Assembly: GCA_030062745.1 (NCBI GenBank)
Contig: CP099852.1
Location: 18,223,949-18,287,948, forward strand
Reading direction: 5' to 3'
Source: Capitulum mitella
Taxonomy: Eukaryota > Arthropoda > Thecostraca > Pollicipedomorpha > Pollicipedidae
Length of the DNA stretch: 64,000 nucleotides
Below, in pieces: positions 34,105 to 46,755 of the stretch (the first letter of the stretch is position 1; every line of letters begins with the position of its first letter). The notes beneath the pieces are model-generated. The model was not told where the DNA came from. It worked only from the letters and a program-made list of their open reading frames with translations, and did no database searches. A program made the translations under genes and the position numbers.

Positions 34105-35358
34105 TTAACCCGCGCACGACCGTCGGTCCGTTTCGAACATGGGCGACTGGGGGGGGGGGGGGCAGTTGGCGGCCCCCCTCTAACTCACGAACGGTTGGTC
34201 GCACGATAAAAACAAGCACACCGCTGGGAAGCTTGTGACGAAAAGAGCTCGGAAATGGTCTCATTTTTATTTTTAGATAATATGTAAGCAATTTACGCCC
34301 TATATATGTTTTTTCATAGCCGACTGCATGAGACCGAGAAATGGCCTGAATCTCAAGGGCTGTGACTAAAAACGCATAGGTAAAGGCACCAGCGCACAGG
34401 TAAAGGTCCCCGGACGCCGATACACGTCTAATTTCCCAGATTTGTTCAACATATACGCCGAAACGTTGAGTTAAAGACACGACAATTATCGCGCCAGCTG
34501 TAGGCGTGCGCTGCTGCCGTATGAGGTCACAAATTGACGGGAACTAATTTTAGCGTTCCTTTATTTTCGCGAAAAAAGACGATCTATGTATATTTTATTG
34601 ATCTTAGTGATTCTTGTGATGGTTTTTCATGCTTAAATTTTGGCAAAAATCATTAGTTACCAGTCTACACAATTGGCGCAGCTTTATTCGCGAGATTCTA
34701 TTTATTTCCAAAATAGGCCATCTTTTTTATTTCCAAAATAAACCATTTTTCAAACTTTTTGAGGTTCCTGGTTTTACTTACGTCTATGCAAACTAGTTCT
34801 GCGATTTTCTACTCATTCTGAGTAATTCATCGTCGATTTTGACGGTGGTACATTTTGGCTCACTACAGTTATTGGTGACCTGATTTTAGGTCAATGGCTG
34901 GAAGTCATTGATACTTTGTCCAATGACGGTAACTAGATGCCTGCTTCACTCTACACTAAAAATGTTATGAAATATTCTGTCAATTTCCGGAAAAAACGAC
35001 AACATGTGTTAAAAATGGGCTTGATCTTAGGTCAATGACCCGGAAAATTCCGAAAATTCTGAGATAGCATATTTGTTGCATCTATCACGTTCACTAATCC
35101 CAGAGAGTTTAATTGAGGTATCTTGTTTTGCGAAAAAGTTAGAGGGCGCTAAGCCTTTTTGGACACAGGCCTGTTTGACCTGCCCTAGGTCAAGCACCTG
35201 ACCTTGCCTAAGGTCAAAAGTTTGACACGAAATGTAAAATTGATGAAGCAAAAGGTACACAAAGTTTCGTGACTCTGTGTTTGTTGGTTCTCTCGTAATC
35301 CCAGAAAAACCTCAGGGTGGGGGCAGTCGACTGCCCTCCCTAGTCAGGGACGGGTTAA
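34105..35358 (-). mobile_element. family A, copy 2: full-length, reverse orientation
   Basis: TTAA at both ends (34105-34108, 35355-35358), with CCCGCGCACGACCGTCGG at the left and GGGACGGG at the right. Its internal module junction is the TTAA at 34471-34474 (GTTGAG before it and AGACAC after it). It lines up over its whole length with 10039-11261 in reverse. Removing it leaves a single TTAA between CAGGCCAGA and GACAGATAG. Non-coding. Confidence 0.85.
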
Positions 35359-37066
35359 GACAGATAGTCATTTTTCCTTTTCTGACTAGGAACAATAATT
35401 GCTCTTTGCTGCCACTGAACGATCTTCCACAGACAATGCTGCATTTCATTTTGTTTTCGCATCTACCTATGACGTGACCTGGCATGACTTCACGTTGCAT
35501 TTGGTGAACCTTGCTAAGAGTTACATATAGGTTTGCTTGTCTGGCTTGAACGATGGGGAAGGTCAGCGGCAACCACTTCTACCACCCAAAATGAAAAGGT
35601 GTCCAATCTTCATCTTGCATGTGGTCTATCATGAGTTCTAATGTTGACATGCCACGGTTGTAAATCCTTTTTGGGGACCGCGTCCAATGTGAATCCAAAA
35701 AATCATGCATTATGTTAGCGAATTTTATATAAAAAGCACGCCGCATGCTTGCGCCACCGTCCGAAGATGTGAAAACATGCATACAAGGGTTCACTTATGA
35801 CGTTAAATCTCCGTGACCTGTCTTACCATGAAAATGGTTTTGATGTCAAAATATGTAAAATCGATTGATGAAGAGCTACTAAAAATTTCGTTCGGCTGAT
35901 TTTAACGGCTCAGAACTTATTCAAGGAAACCGAGGAGGTGCCCTTTTTCACATCCTCCTTCCCCCGAGGCGGTGCTGGGTTAAGTAAGACAAAGGACCGT
36001 GAAACGACAGCTGCTGTATCAGACTTTGTCCAGAACATCTATTTCATTTGTCTATTCCATTTATTTAATGAAACCGTCAAAAAGAGGTAGCAACTTTACT
36101 AATAGGTAAAAGACGTCAAAGACGTGACATTACGGCGACGTGCAATAAATACACAGTGCATAAGGCCTCACAAAATGCTTGTGAATGAAGATGAAAAATG
36201 TCCGGTATGATATTGATCTATCATGACAAACATCGCGAACCATGGGACGTTACTCGTCTGATAACCGCTTGCCCAATTCGCGAGGCCCATCACTATCGTC
36301 GGTGGTGGGAGACGATTTACAAAAAAAAGAATAGCGGGGAGTGGTGTGACCCGAAGTGATTCTTGAATTAGTGTAGAAACCATAGTATTTAACGTAATTG
36401 GGTCACACGGACATAGAAGGGCACTCCCGCCTACCCATTAACGGGCATGGGATAAAAAATGATAGAAATGCATTTTTCCCCTCGAAGGAAAATCGCCACA
36501 TAACACCGGTATTACTCCCGCGCTACGAGAACGGGACACATCCGAGCTTCCCTGAAACATCCAGCACACCGTCCGCAGATTTCGCAACCATCGCCGCGCA
36601 TGCGTGCACACGGCAGACCAACATCACGGACACGCAGACATCACGGCGGTCGGAGGGAGCGGGGATCGATGCCGGAACGGTCTGCCGTCCCTGGCCTCCT
36701 CGCCGCTCCACGGCCGCAGGGCGCCGCTCAGTCTCACGACACAGACAATCCGTGACGCGTCAAGGCCTCATAATACAAACAGAAATAAACGATGACATGC
36801 ATAGATACGGCAGTCACTAAAATAAGTAACGAAATGCTGCAAATGTAAAATGTAGTTTATGACATGACGTCGAAACGGACAAAAGGAACTCTCGAAAAAG
36901 TCAGCACTCGCATCGCCGTTGACTGACAAGGCGTTTGTTACCCTAGGTATCATACATTACAGAGACGAATTCACAGTGCTGGCAGGTGCTCTGGGCAATC
37001 TTTGCGTGGGAGTCTATCGAGACGGCACGTACGCAGGGTAAGTAAAATACAGGTCTACTTGCCTCT
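35359..37066. other. unassigned, with one TTAA element end and a CpG-rich patch
   Basis: GGTGCTGGGTTAA (TTAA at 35980-35983) preceded by CCCCCGAGG looks like another family terminus of the CCC...GGG/TTAA type; its partner end was not found. The stretch 36540-36760 is CpG-rich (CGCCGCGCATGCGTGCAC and similar) but has no recognised gene. Confidence 0.35.
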
Positions 37067-38280
37067 TCAACCCTATTCCCGGAGGGCTAGATGGTATGGT
37101 CGATTCCCGGCAGGGAAGGGGGCGGATTCGCCCTCCCGAGATCTCGAGAACTACACATCCGATTTCATTGCAACAAACGGTAATCGATTGGTCATAGCGT
37201 GAACTACATTTTTACAAAAAGAAGTTTTCAAAATTTTAAAAAGTGTGGGTACAGGGGGCAAAAATGTCCAAATTAGGGGTATTTTGGACTTTTCATAACT
37301 CCGTTGTTTATGGACCGATTTCGATGAAACTGGCATGAATGGAGAGATTATGGATAGGACTTTTACCATTGGTACACACATATGAAATTTTGGGAAAATT
37401 CATGGGAGTTCACAGGGTTTCAAAAATAGGAGGATTAGTTTTTTAACAACTGAATGAACAAAAAAGGCAAAAACACTTTTTGGGTTTCTGCTAGTCATGT
37501 TATGCTAAAGAAGTACAAATCGCATTACAATGTTTGTAGAATGTTAGTATAGGCGGTGCAAGGGACATGAAGAATTGGGAACTGTCATGGTTACACGTTT
37601 TTCAGATCAAATTGTGACCTTTGACCTTAAATGACCTCCAGTGACCTTGGAGTCACTTGGAAGGATCTCGTGTGCATTTAATATTATCTGTAAACGTTTT
37701 CAATCATATGAATTCACTCTATTTCAAAAATTTCATTTTACGGCTATTGCGATATAGGGTACGCGCACTGACATTTTATGTCATAGCTCTGTGACCCGAC
37801 CTGATATCAAGATGAAACTTGATACACAAGTAGACAGCAGCTTTTTACGTCATATATATTCCGGGTTTGACATTTGAAAAAAACAGCGCAAAAATTATTG
37901 CAATAAAACAAATTTTGACTTTTGACCTTGACCTCACCTTGTAAAGAGACCTCAGATCAACAAAATTATGTTTGCACATTGCCCAACTATTCAGCTCTTC
38001 ATCACTATAAGGGTTTAGTTTTCTATCTTAAAAACGCTATTTTTGGCAGACATTTTCCTTTTCCCCTCAACATGGCCAAAATGGCCTGAGGTGCCTCCGA
38101 AAAACGTTGCCTGGCTCCGCCCCTGAGCAAAATAAAATTTTGAAATTTTGTCACGGCACGGAGAAAGAATAGTTAGGAAAAGTCACCAAGTTTCGTGAAG
38201 CTGCGTCAAAAAGCCCGGAATTGGCAAGCAAAAAACCCGAGGGGGGCGAATTCAGCTCCCCCCGCCGGGAATAGGGTTAA
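37067..38280 (-). mobile_element. family E, copy 2: reverse orientation
   Basis: The left end is TCAA then CCCTATTCCCGG and the right end is CCGGGAATAGGG then TTAA. The left TTAA has presumably mutated to TCAA. It aligns in reverse with 11325-12541 throughout, including TGACCTTTGACCT at 37615-37627 (the DR1) and CCTGGCTCCGCCCCTG near 38108. Non-coding. Confidence 0.85.
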
Positions 38281-38648
38281 CATGTTCTTGATGACTAAAA
38301 AGGCATGCTGCTTTCTCCGGGGCTCTAAGGATGCAATTTCGAAGGAGGCCAGGAAATGATGGTATGGCAAAGAATCCGTAATGGGATTGGACCATGTGCG
38401 AGATAAAAGCCAAATGAGAAATCTGTGCTGCATCAGATCGCCCCGACCCAGCGTGGTCTCGAGAAAGGAGCCATATGTCAGTGACCTCTGAAGGTAGTAA
38501 CTCCAGGTGTTCCGCGTATGCAGAAAGGTTCTAATGCAGTTCTGCGAAGTTCCAGAACAATCGGAGCAGTGATGCTAGAACAACCTGTGAACTGCGATCG
38601 TCCCTGACCCCCCCCCCCCCGCACTGGCAAATGTTAACCAGACTATTT
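38281..38648. other. unassigned
   Basis: No gene recognised. A run of 14 C occurs near 38605-38620. Confidence 0.35.
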
Positions 38649-39000
38649 TTAACACACACTCGGGTCGGGGTCAATTTCATCCCCCCTGAGGTTTTTCCAA
38701 AAGAGGTCCCGAGCAGCGTGAGGCGCAAGTGCGCCAAATTTGGCAGTTATTCAGAAATGAATAGCGGACATTTAGGTGGTGAAAATCTCTCAACGTCCAC
38801 TGAGATCACCAAGTTCGAACGGGTCAAAGTCAGGTCACAGGCGTCGCCTAACTGGGTCACAGCTTTCACGAATGGTCTTATAAGGATAAATTTCAATCTG
38901 CTACTTCAATCGCCTAACTGGGTCACAGCTTTCACGAATGGCCTTATAAGGATAAACTTCAATCTGCTACCACAGAGTTTTCAAGACTGAGTTTGGAACG
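38649..39000 (+). mobile_element. degenerate left end related to family A
   Basis: TTAACACACACTCGGGTCGG followed by CCCCCCTGAGGTTTTTCC parallels the family A start (TTAACCCGTCCCCGG ... CCCCCCTGAGGTTTTTCTG at 44386). Similarity fades after about 100 bases. The right end is not identifiable. Confidence 0.45.
38845..38976 (+). repeat. 66-base tandem duplication
   Basis: CGCCTAACTGGGTCACAGCT begins at 38845 and again at 38911. The two 66-base units differ at only a few positions (for example GGTCTTAT against GGCCTTAT). Confidence 0.95.
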
Positions 39001-40177
39001 TCATATGAGTGCACAAATCATTAAATGAGCAAAATGACAAAAGTAGTTTCGTTGGTGTGATATGAAATCAAGGTCGATAATCAGAATTATGACCAAGTAT
39101 AAGACCTCAGTTCTAATCATCTCGACCAAACAACCACAATATGTGTAAACAGCCACGTCATCGTCCGTCGGTGTTCTACCACGTGTCAGGTCGAAATCAG
39201 GTCCGGTCACGGGGAGACGACCAAAATGTGCTCTCGCGTACCCCTTTCCTGTAGAGGAGAAACAATGGAACGTCGCCAGTTTCTTGTTCAATGTCTAATT
39301 CATGGCTAAAAGGGTACAAAAAATATTAGTGCATGACCAAACGCAAATTTCCATGCTTCTTATATTTCCTGGGTTATCTGAGGTCAACGTCTCCTTGACT
39401 TCCCTTTTTCTAAAAAAAAATGTTTTCTATGAAGTTTTTCATGGTAATTCCGAACTCAGCACCCAAACCTAGTACACGTTGGAGTAAACAAGTGTCAAGG
39501 AGAAATGGATCAGACATTGGATCAGACATCGGTCTAGCATTCTGTGCCATTTACTTTTATTTTATTTTTTACATTTGCCACGTGTTTTCTTAAAGAAGTG
39601 GAAGGACGCAATGAAGTTGTCATTTACGAATGCTAAATACTTTCTTTGGCGGTAAAATTGTATCAGATGACGGCTGGCTCTATGGAGCACATTTGAACAG
39701 TTTCCACTTTTCGACGCCGCTTTCACTCAGTGGTCTAGATTGAAATCAAATTATCTGGGGCGATCCTAGAAAAAGAAAAGTGATTTTTGATGTACATGTC
39801 GGTGCCAAATTTGAATTCAACGCCAGATTTCACTCGGAGATACCACAAAGCAAGGCACATGACCTTCGTAAAATTATGGTCATGTGGCTTAAGCTCATCT
39901 GAAGTAACGATGTAGGCATAAGTACTAAGCCAAGCGCCACAAATTGTGCACCATCTAATGCAGTTTTGTGTGCCCCATAAACAGTTTTCGTGGTAGAAGC
40001 GACGGTCTAGCAAGCCGCTTCTATCTGATTTTCTTTGACCCCATTCGACCTGAAGGACACAGCCTAGAAGCATCACACTTTTACACAAGAGTTCCTATAG
40101 GGGTGCATCTACTCGGTACATTTCGTGGCTCTAGACCCGTCAACCCTAATCCTGTATGGAAATGGGGGGGGGAATGG
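39001..40177. other. unassigned
   Basis: No recognised gene or repeat, apart from AGGTCA-like sites near 39185-39205 and 39380. The 117-codon minus frame 39735-40088 has no motif. Confidence 0.35.
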
Positions 40178-40320
40178 CTACCAAAAACAGAGTTTTTAAG
40201 GTGGAACTTAAAACCTTACATTTATGCATAGGTAAAAAAAATGGGAAAGCCCACCAAACAACACCAAATCAATTTGCTAATCTAAGATCACTTAACCAGA
40301 TCAGGTCAAGGTCAATGGGC
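40178..40320 (+). mobile_element. family E internal fragment
   Basis: CCAAAAACAGAGTTTTTAAG, then GAACTTAAAACCTTA, then CAGATCAGGTCAAGGTCA matches 11560-11690 of family E copy 1. Just upstream, GTCAACCCTAATCCTG (about 40138) recalls the family terminus. Confidence 0.55.
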
Positions 40321-40689
40321 GTTGCCAAAGGCGAGCGGGGGAAGGGGACGCATCCCTGTATTCTCAGAGGGGATCGTCCCCCCTCCTTATCAGGACCGGA
40401 AATCTCACAACAAAACTTGAGCTATTGGCACGCTGGACTGAAGTTTATGAAGTCGTCAGAGAACACGTATATCTGACTAAAATTACTGTATTGGAGTCGC
40501 TGCTTTTCTTTTCACGACAGTACTGAAGAAAATGGAAGGAATCTGGTCGCATGCGATTTAGAATGGAAGTTTTGGGTTGCGCTAAAGACCGATTCACAAG
40601 CGACATTTCCTTGCACTCAGGAGGTGCGTGGATCAAGGCCCTATATAGCGTGCATACAGACAGGAGACCGACCTAAACGCCGTTTGTTG

Positions 40690-40925
40690 CCGGCATCTAG
40701 AAAACATATAGAGCGTAAATGGCTGACATATTGTCCGAAGCCAAGAATGAGGCCAGTTGCGAGCTTTTCCAGTCATGAGCTTTCCAACGGTGCGCTTATT
40801 TTTATCGTGCGACTAACCGTTCATAAGTTAAAGGGAGATGATCAACCGCCCTTTCCCCAGTTGGGCGTTGGGCGCGAATGACCCTGAAGTCGGCGCGCCC
40901 CTAAGCCCCAATAACCAACCAACTC
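40690..40925 (+). mobile_element. family A module 2 fragment joined to a shared segment
   Basis: GAAAACATATAGAGCGTAAA through CTTTCCAACGGTGCGCTTAT and CGTTCATAAGTTAAAGG matches family A module 2 (11056-11200). It then runs into the GGGCGCGAATGACCCTGAAG ... AAGCCCCAATAACCAACC segment, which is found in opposite orientation at about 6175-6230. Confidence 0.6.
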
Positions 40926-42799
40926 AGTCGGGCGTGCAAGGCGCTGACTGCCTGCTGGGTACGTCACGTAGGTCACACGTTAGACGCAGAGAAGCCGGGG
41001 GTTTCTGGTATCTGTTGTATCCAATGCCCCTCATTACGAATGGTCAGTCATGACACAACACAACATCGTACAGCTTTCAACTGATTCACAGTAGCAAAAA
41101 AGGTTACAAACCTTCAAAATTGCAGCCGCCACCGAGCTCCACCGCCGCGGCGGACGGCGACCGGGCGCCGCCGAGGACGGATAGGGGCATGACGTCAGCG
41201 GCAGAGCGCGCTGTGGTTGGCATTCATCCTAATCTTGAAATTGGTACGGTTTCCTCTAATGCTCGCCGCGACTGCTTCCATGGGCGATGGACAAGGAATA
41301 TATTGTACTCGGTTTATGGTGTCCCACATAACCACTGCAGCAAGTAATTTGCAGTATCGGCAAAAAATGAAATTTCGTTGCCGTATACGGACACAGCTGA
41401 CTGCTTCAGTTGAGAGAAAATGAACGTGGTCGTGCTGAATGCGAAAGGTCAAAAATACCCCTGTTTTCGGAGGAAAATCTCAGGGACCAGCCACGGTACT
41501 GTGAGTGCGCCAGTGCACGGTGCCGTAGTCTCTAGCTTCGATTTCGGACCGTCGCGTCCCCACCACATGCTTCACCTTCGAGATGTTCACGGCACGAGAA
41601 TTCAGCATGGGTCAAAAAGGTCATTGCCCGCACGAGGCGTGACCGGCCGTTTCCCTGTGCCCGTCTCAAGACACTAGTAAAAGAGACGACGTAAAAAACG
41701 CCGGCCTACGCCATCCGGTAGTGACTAGCTTCAGTCACGAGCTGATCTCTTCTTCAGCTCGTAATGTTTCAGCCAGTCGTGGTCAGACGCGAAGTGACGT
41801 CAGATTATGCGCGGGGTTGGGCGTCGCTTCACGGAATTCCAAGCGCAGATCAGTGCCACAGCGGGCATGGGGTGGGGTATGCCCCACTGCCGGGGTCGCA
41901 CAACGTTCTTAGCCATACTGATCTTCGAAGACGCAAAAACGTTGTGCAATACTCAACTAACGTTCTGCGTGTTATGTATAATGCAACTCCCACAATTTCC
42001 ATATTCTGGGGCAAAATGCGAAATAATATTGGAATGCTTGATTAAATTGGAATATTCAAGGAATATTCGAATGATAAAACTACGAGCCGAATATTCGCCG
42101 AATGCTCGAATTATGAAGTTACGATTCGAACACTGACTAAAAAAAGAAGATTTTGCTAAAAATATGAATCATCTGAATTCGCATTATCACCTCTGGCTAG
42201 GCACGTTGCCAGGATTTCTCTCAGAGGGGGCCAAATGTCAAATTTTGTCATAATGCACAGGCATATGACGAAATTTACAGGAAATGGCAGCAATTTTGCG
42301 TAATTCATCTCATATTTAATGCACAGGAAAACACATAATGTTTGTTTTTGCAACATATATATATGATCACTATTACGTATTCATGCGAAATCGTCATGTA
42401 TCTAGTGTAGACCGCTTGGCTCAGGGGGGCATGGCCCCCTTGGCCCCCCTTGGCTACGTCCCTGTCTCTGGCCCAGAGTCTTGTATCACCTCTTGTGTCT
42501 CGTCAGGCGCTAACCAGTTGTCTGCCAAGGGTCTGAATCTGCAGGGCAGGATCAGCTGTTAAGCAAAAACGCCATCCAATGTCCAAGGGATATTGTGTCC
42601 CATAAAGATTTATGGTCCTCTCTGTGTTCACGTATGGTCGAAACGAAATTGGCAAAGTGTAGCTGGAGCCTTTGCTGTCTTGTGCAGAATAAAGTCGAAC
42701 ATGATCAGTTATCAAATTCATGTTGTTTACAAGACAAATGGTTGAAGCGTGTGGTTGCACTTGTCAGTGAGTGAATTTTCTTTGTAGATCGGAAGCAAG
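40926..42799. other. unassigned, with a CpG-rich patch
   Basis: 41120-41215 is CpG-rich and contains TGACGTCA near 41190. At 42025-42130 forms of GAATATTCGAA and GAATATTCAAG recur several times. No gene recognised. Confidence 0.35.
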
Positions 42800-44026
42800 T
42801 TAAACCCTCTTCCCGGCAGGAGGGATTAAATCCGCCCCCTTTGGGTTTTTTGCTTGTTAATTCCAGGGTTTTTGATGCAGCTTCACGAAACTTGGTGGCT
42901 TTTCCTAGCAATTCTTTCTACGCACTGTGACAAAATTTCGGAATTCTTTTTTCTTCAGGGGCGGAGCCATCCAACGTTTTCGGGAGGCACCTCAGGCCAT
43001 TTTTGGCCTTGTTGGGGGTTAAAAGGAAAATTACTGCTAAACACAGCATTTTTAAGATAGAGGCTAAAACTTTACACGGATTATAACTAAGCAGTTGGGC
43101 AAGGTGTAAATACAATTTTGTCATCTGAGGCCACTTTACAAGGTCAGCTGAAGATCAAAAATCAAAATTTGGTTTTATAGTAATACTTTCGGCGCTATTT
43201 CTTGAAATGTCAAACCCGGAACATATAGAGATGCCATACACAAGTAGAGTGGTACCCTCTATTTCTGTGTGAAGTTTCAGCTTGATATCAGGTCCAGCCA
43301 CGGAGCCATGACCTAAAATATCAATGAGCGTACCACATACCACCATACTCGTAAACTGGAATTTTTGAAATAGAGTGAATTCAAATGAGTGAAAGCATTT
43401 GCAGATAATGCAAAATGCACACGAGATCATTCCAAGTGACTCCACGGTCACTCGAGGTTATTTAGGGTCAAAGGTGACAAGTTGATCTGAAGAATATGTG
43501 ACCATGACCGTCCCACTTTTTCATGTCCCTGGTACCGCTTATGCTAACATTATACAAGCAATGCAATACGATTTGTACTTCTTCAGCATGACATGACTAG
43601 CAGAAGCCAAAAAAAACGTTTTTACTTTTTTCGTTCATTCAGCCGTTGAAAACGTAATCCTGCTATTTTTGAAACCCTGTGAACGCCTATGAATTTTCTC
43701 AAAATTTCGAATGTGTGTACCAATAGTAAAAGACCCATCCATGGGCCCTCGATTCACGCCAATTTCATCGAAATCGATCCATAAAAAACGGCGTTATAAG
43801 AAGTCCAAAACCACCCCATGTGTATATTTTTGCCCCCCTGTATTCGTCCTTTTCAAATTTTTGAAAGTTTCCTTTTCTAAAAGTGTAGTTCACATCATAA
43901 CAAATCGATTGTCGTTTGTTGCGATGAAATCAGATGCATGGTTCTTGAGATCTCGGAGGGGCCGAATCCGCCCCCCCCCCCGCCGGGAATCGGCCATACC
44001 GTCTAGCCCTCCGGGAATAGGGTTAA
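42800..44026 (+). mobile_element. family E, copy 3
   Basis: It starts TTAA then ACCCTCTTCCCGGCAGG (one extra base against copy 1) and ends CCGGGAATAGGG then TTAA at 44023-44026. It aligns with 11325-12541 throughout. The DR1 is degraded here. Its right TTAA lies three bases from the start of the next element. Non-coding. Confidence 0.85.
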
Positions 44027-44029
44027 AAA

Positions 44030-46425
44030 CTAACCCGCGTCCGACTGCGCGTCGGCGCCGATCACGTTCGACTAGGGGTTGACCGCCCCCCGCTAAGTCA
44101 CAAACGGTTGGTCATGCGATAAACATAAGCACACCGTTGGAAAGCTCGTGACGAGTAGAACTCGAAATTGGTCTCATTAGTTTAGTTTTGGATAATATGT
44201 AAGGCATTTACGCCCTATATATGTTTTCACTTGGCCGCCTGCATGAGACCGAGAAACGGCCTGGATTTCAAGGGCTGTGACTAATAAAGTCTAGATACAG
44301 GCACCAGCGAACGGGTAAAAGTCCACAGACGCCGATACACGCCTAATTCCTCTGATTTGTTTAATATGGACGAGGAAGCGTTGAGTTAACCCGTCCCCGG
44401 CTGGGGGGCAGTTGACTGCCCCCCCTGAGGTTTTTCTGGGATTGCGAGAGAACCAGCGATCACAGAGTCACGAAATCTTGCGTACCTTTTGCTTCATCAA
44501 TTTTACATCTCCTGTCAAAATTTTGACCTCAGGTCAAGTCAGGTGCCTGACCTAAGCCAGGTCAAACGAACCTATGTCTAAAAATGTTTAGCGCCCTCTA
44601 AGTTTTTCGCAAAACAAAATATCTCAATAATGCTTTCAGGGATTAGTGATCGTGATAGATGCAACAAATATGCTGTCTCAGATTTTTCGGAATTTTCCGG
44701 GTCATTGACCTAAGGTCACGCCCATTTTTAAGACATGTCGTCGTTTTTTTCGGAAATTGACGGAATATTTTATAACATTTTTAGTGTGGAGTGAAGCAGA
44801 CATCTAGTTACCGTCATTGGGCAAAGTATCAATGACTTCCAGCAATTGACCTGAGGTCAGGTCACGAATAAAACTGTAGTGAGCCGAAATGTATCACCGT
44901 CAAAATCAGCCATGAATTTCTCAGAATGAGTAGAAAATGGCAGAACTAGCTTGCACAGACGTAAGTAATACCAGGAGCCTCAAAAAGTTTGAAAAAATAG
45001 CACTTTTTGGAAATAAACAGGCTCTCGCGAATTAAGCTGTACCAGTTGTGTAGATTGGTAACTAAGGAATTTTTACAAAAAATAAGCATGAAAAACCATC
45101 ACAAGAATCACTGAGATCAATAGAATAAACATCGATAGGCTTTTTTTCGCGAAAATCAAGGAACGCTAAAATTAGTTTCCGCCAATTTGTTACTGCATAC
45201 GGCTGCGGCGCACGCGGACAGCCGGCGCGAGAATTGCCGTGTCTTTAACTCGACGTTTTGTCGTATATATTGAACAAATTCGAGAAATGAGATGTGTATC
45301 GGCATTTGCGGACCTTTACCTGTGCGCTGGTGCCTTTATGTATGCGTTATTAGACACAGCCCTTGAGATTCAGGCCATTTCTCGGTCTCATGCAGTCAGC
45401 TATGAGAAAACATATATAGGGCGTAAATTGCTTACATATTATAGAAAACTAAAAAATGAGGCCAGTTTCGAGCTCTACTCGTCACAAGCTTTCCAACGGT
45501 GTGCTTATTTTTATCGTGCGACCAACCGTTCGTGAGTTAGAGGTGGGCGGCCAACTGCCCCCCAGTCGCCTATGTTCGAAACGGACCGACGGTCGTGCGC
45601 GGGTTAAAGAAACGGCAATTTTCGCACCGCTGCTAGGCGTGCGCCATAGGCGAGCGCGGGATGAAATTAACGGGAATTAATTTTCACGCTCTTTTATTTC
45701 CGCAAAATACGCCTTTCAAGTGTTGTTTCTTGATCCTAGCAGTTCTTGTGATGGTTTCTCGTGCTTAAATGTTTTAAAAAATCATTAGTTATCGGTCGAA
45801 GCAACTGGTAGAGCTTTATTCGCGAGGATCTGTTCATTTCCAAAATTTAGAATTTGTGAAACTTTTTGAACTCTCTGGTATTATTCGCAATCGCGCGAGC
45901 CAATTCTGCCATTGTCTACCCCATCTGAAACATTCATCGCCGATTTTGATGGCAGTGCATTTTGACATAACAGTAATTCGTGACCTGATCTCCGGTCAAT
46001 GCTCGGAGGTCATTGAAACCCCCCAAACTGTGATAGAAAATTCCATCGGTTTTTAGGAAAATATGACTTAAGTTGAGAACGGGCTTGACCTTAGATCAAT
46101 GGCCCGGGTACCCGGACATTTTCGAAAAATCCGAGATAGCAGACTTGTTGCATTTATCAAAATCTCTAACCCACAGAAGTTTTATAATGATATCATATTC
46201 TGCAAAAAAGTTACAGGGCGCTAAAAAATTTTAAACATAGGTCCACTTGACCTGACCTGCGTCAGACACCTTACTTGACCTGAGGTCAAAAGCTGGTGAT
46301 AAGGTGTAAAAATGATCAAGCAAAAAGTACACAGAACTTCGTGGCGCTGCGTTCGTTCGTTCTCTCACAGTCTTGGAAAAACCTCAGGGGAACGGTCAAC
46401 TGCCCCCCAGTCGGGGTCGGGCTAA
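44030..46425 (-). mobile_element. family A, copy 3: host element split by copy 4
   Basis: 44030-44389 is module 2 and 45604-46425 is module 1 of a reverse-oriented family A element. The order matches the intact reverse copy at 34105-35358. They are separated by a complete plus-oriented family A copy sitting in the module-junction TTAA: GTTGAG TTAA on the left, TTAA AGAAAC on the right. The host's outer ends are CTAA CCCGCG (44030) and CGGG CTAA (46422-46425), a matching four-base duplication that is CTAA instead of TTAA. Confidence 0.82.
44386..45607 (+). mobile_element. family A, copy 4: inserted inside copy 3
   Basis: TTAA at 44386-44389 then CCCGTCCCCGG; the right end is GCGCGGG then TTAA at 45604-45607. 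The module junction TTAA is at 45245-45248. It is full length compared with the copy at 10039. It uses the internal TTAA of another family member as its target. Non-coding. Confidence 0.88.
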
Positions 46426-46755
46426 TCTGAATGTCCCTCCTGCCTCACTCCTCCACGTTTTTCTTCATGTCTGGTTCTTCCATGGTGCGGGCAACGCTCC
46501 TGGTCGTCTTCTGTCGCCCTGCGACAAACCATTTTTGGATTTCGCGTTTATTTCGATCCCTCCGCGCAGCTTCCACACAGTTTCACCGTTTCGCGACGCA
46601 GTTTCGCCATCGGGTCCGTTCCGCCTACCGGCGGAGCATCTCGGCCGTCTGCTTCGCCCGCGCGGGCCGTCGGTGCCGGCAGCCGCGACGACTGCTGCCT
46701 ACCTCCCGTACGTTCCGAACGTTCCTATTCCCGGCCGCAACACCGTCGTGGTGTG
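46426..46755 (+). other. unassigned GC-rich leader
   Basis: A GC-rich stretch upstream of the small acidic frame. The 127- and 173-codon frames here are arginine- or proline-rich and overlap each other; neither resembles a known family. Confidence 0.3.

Noticed and set aside
44030..46425. Simple long inverted repeat (fold-back element)
   Set aside because: The order of modules fits a same-family element inserted into another in opposite orientation, with the TTAA duplicated, better than one fold-back unit.
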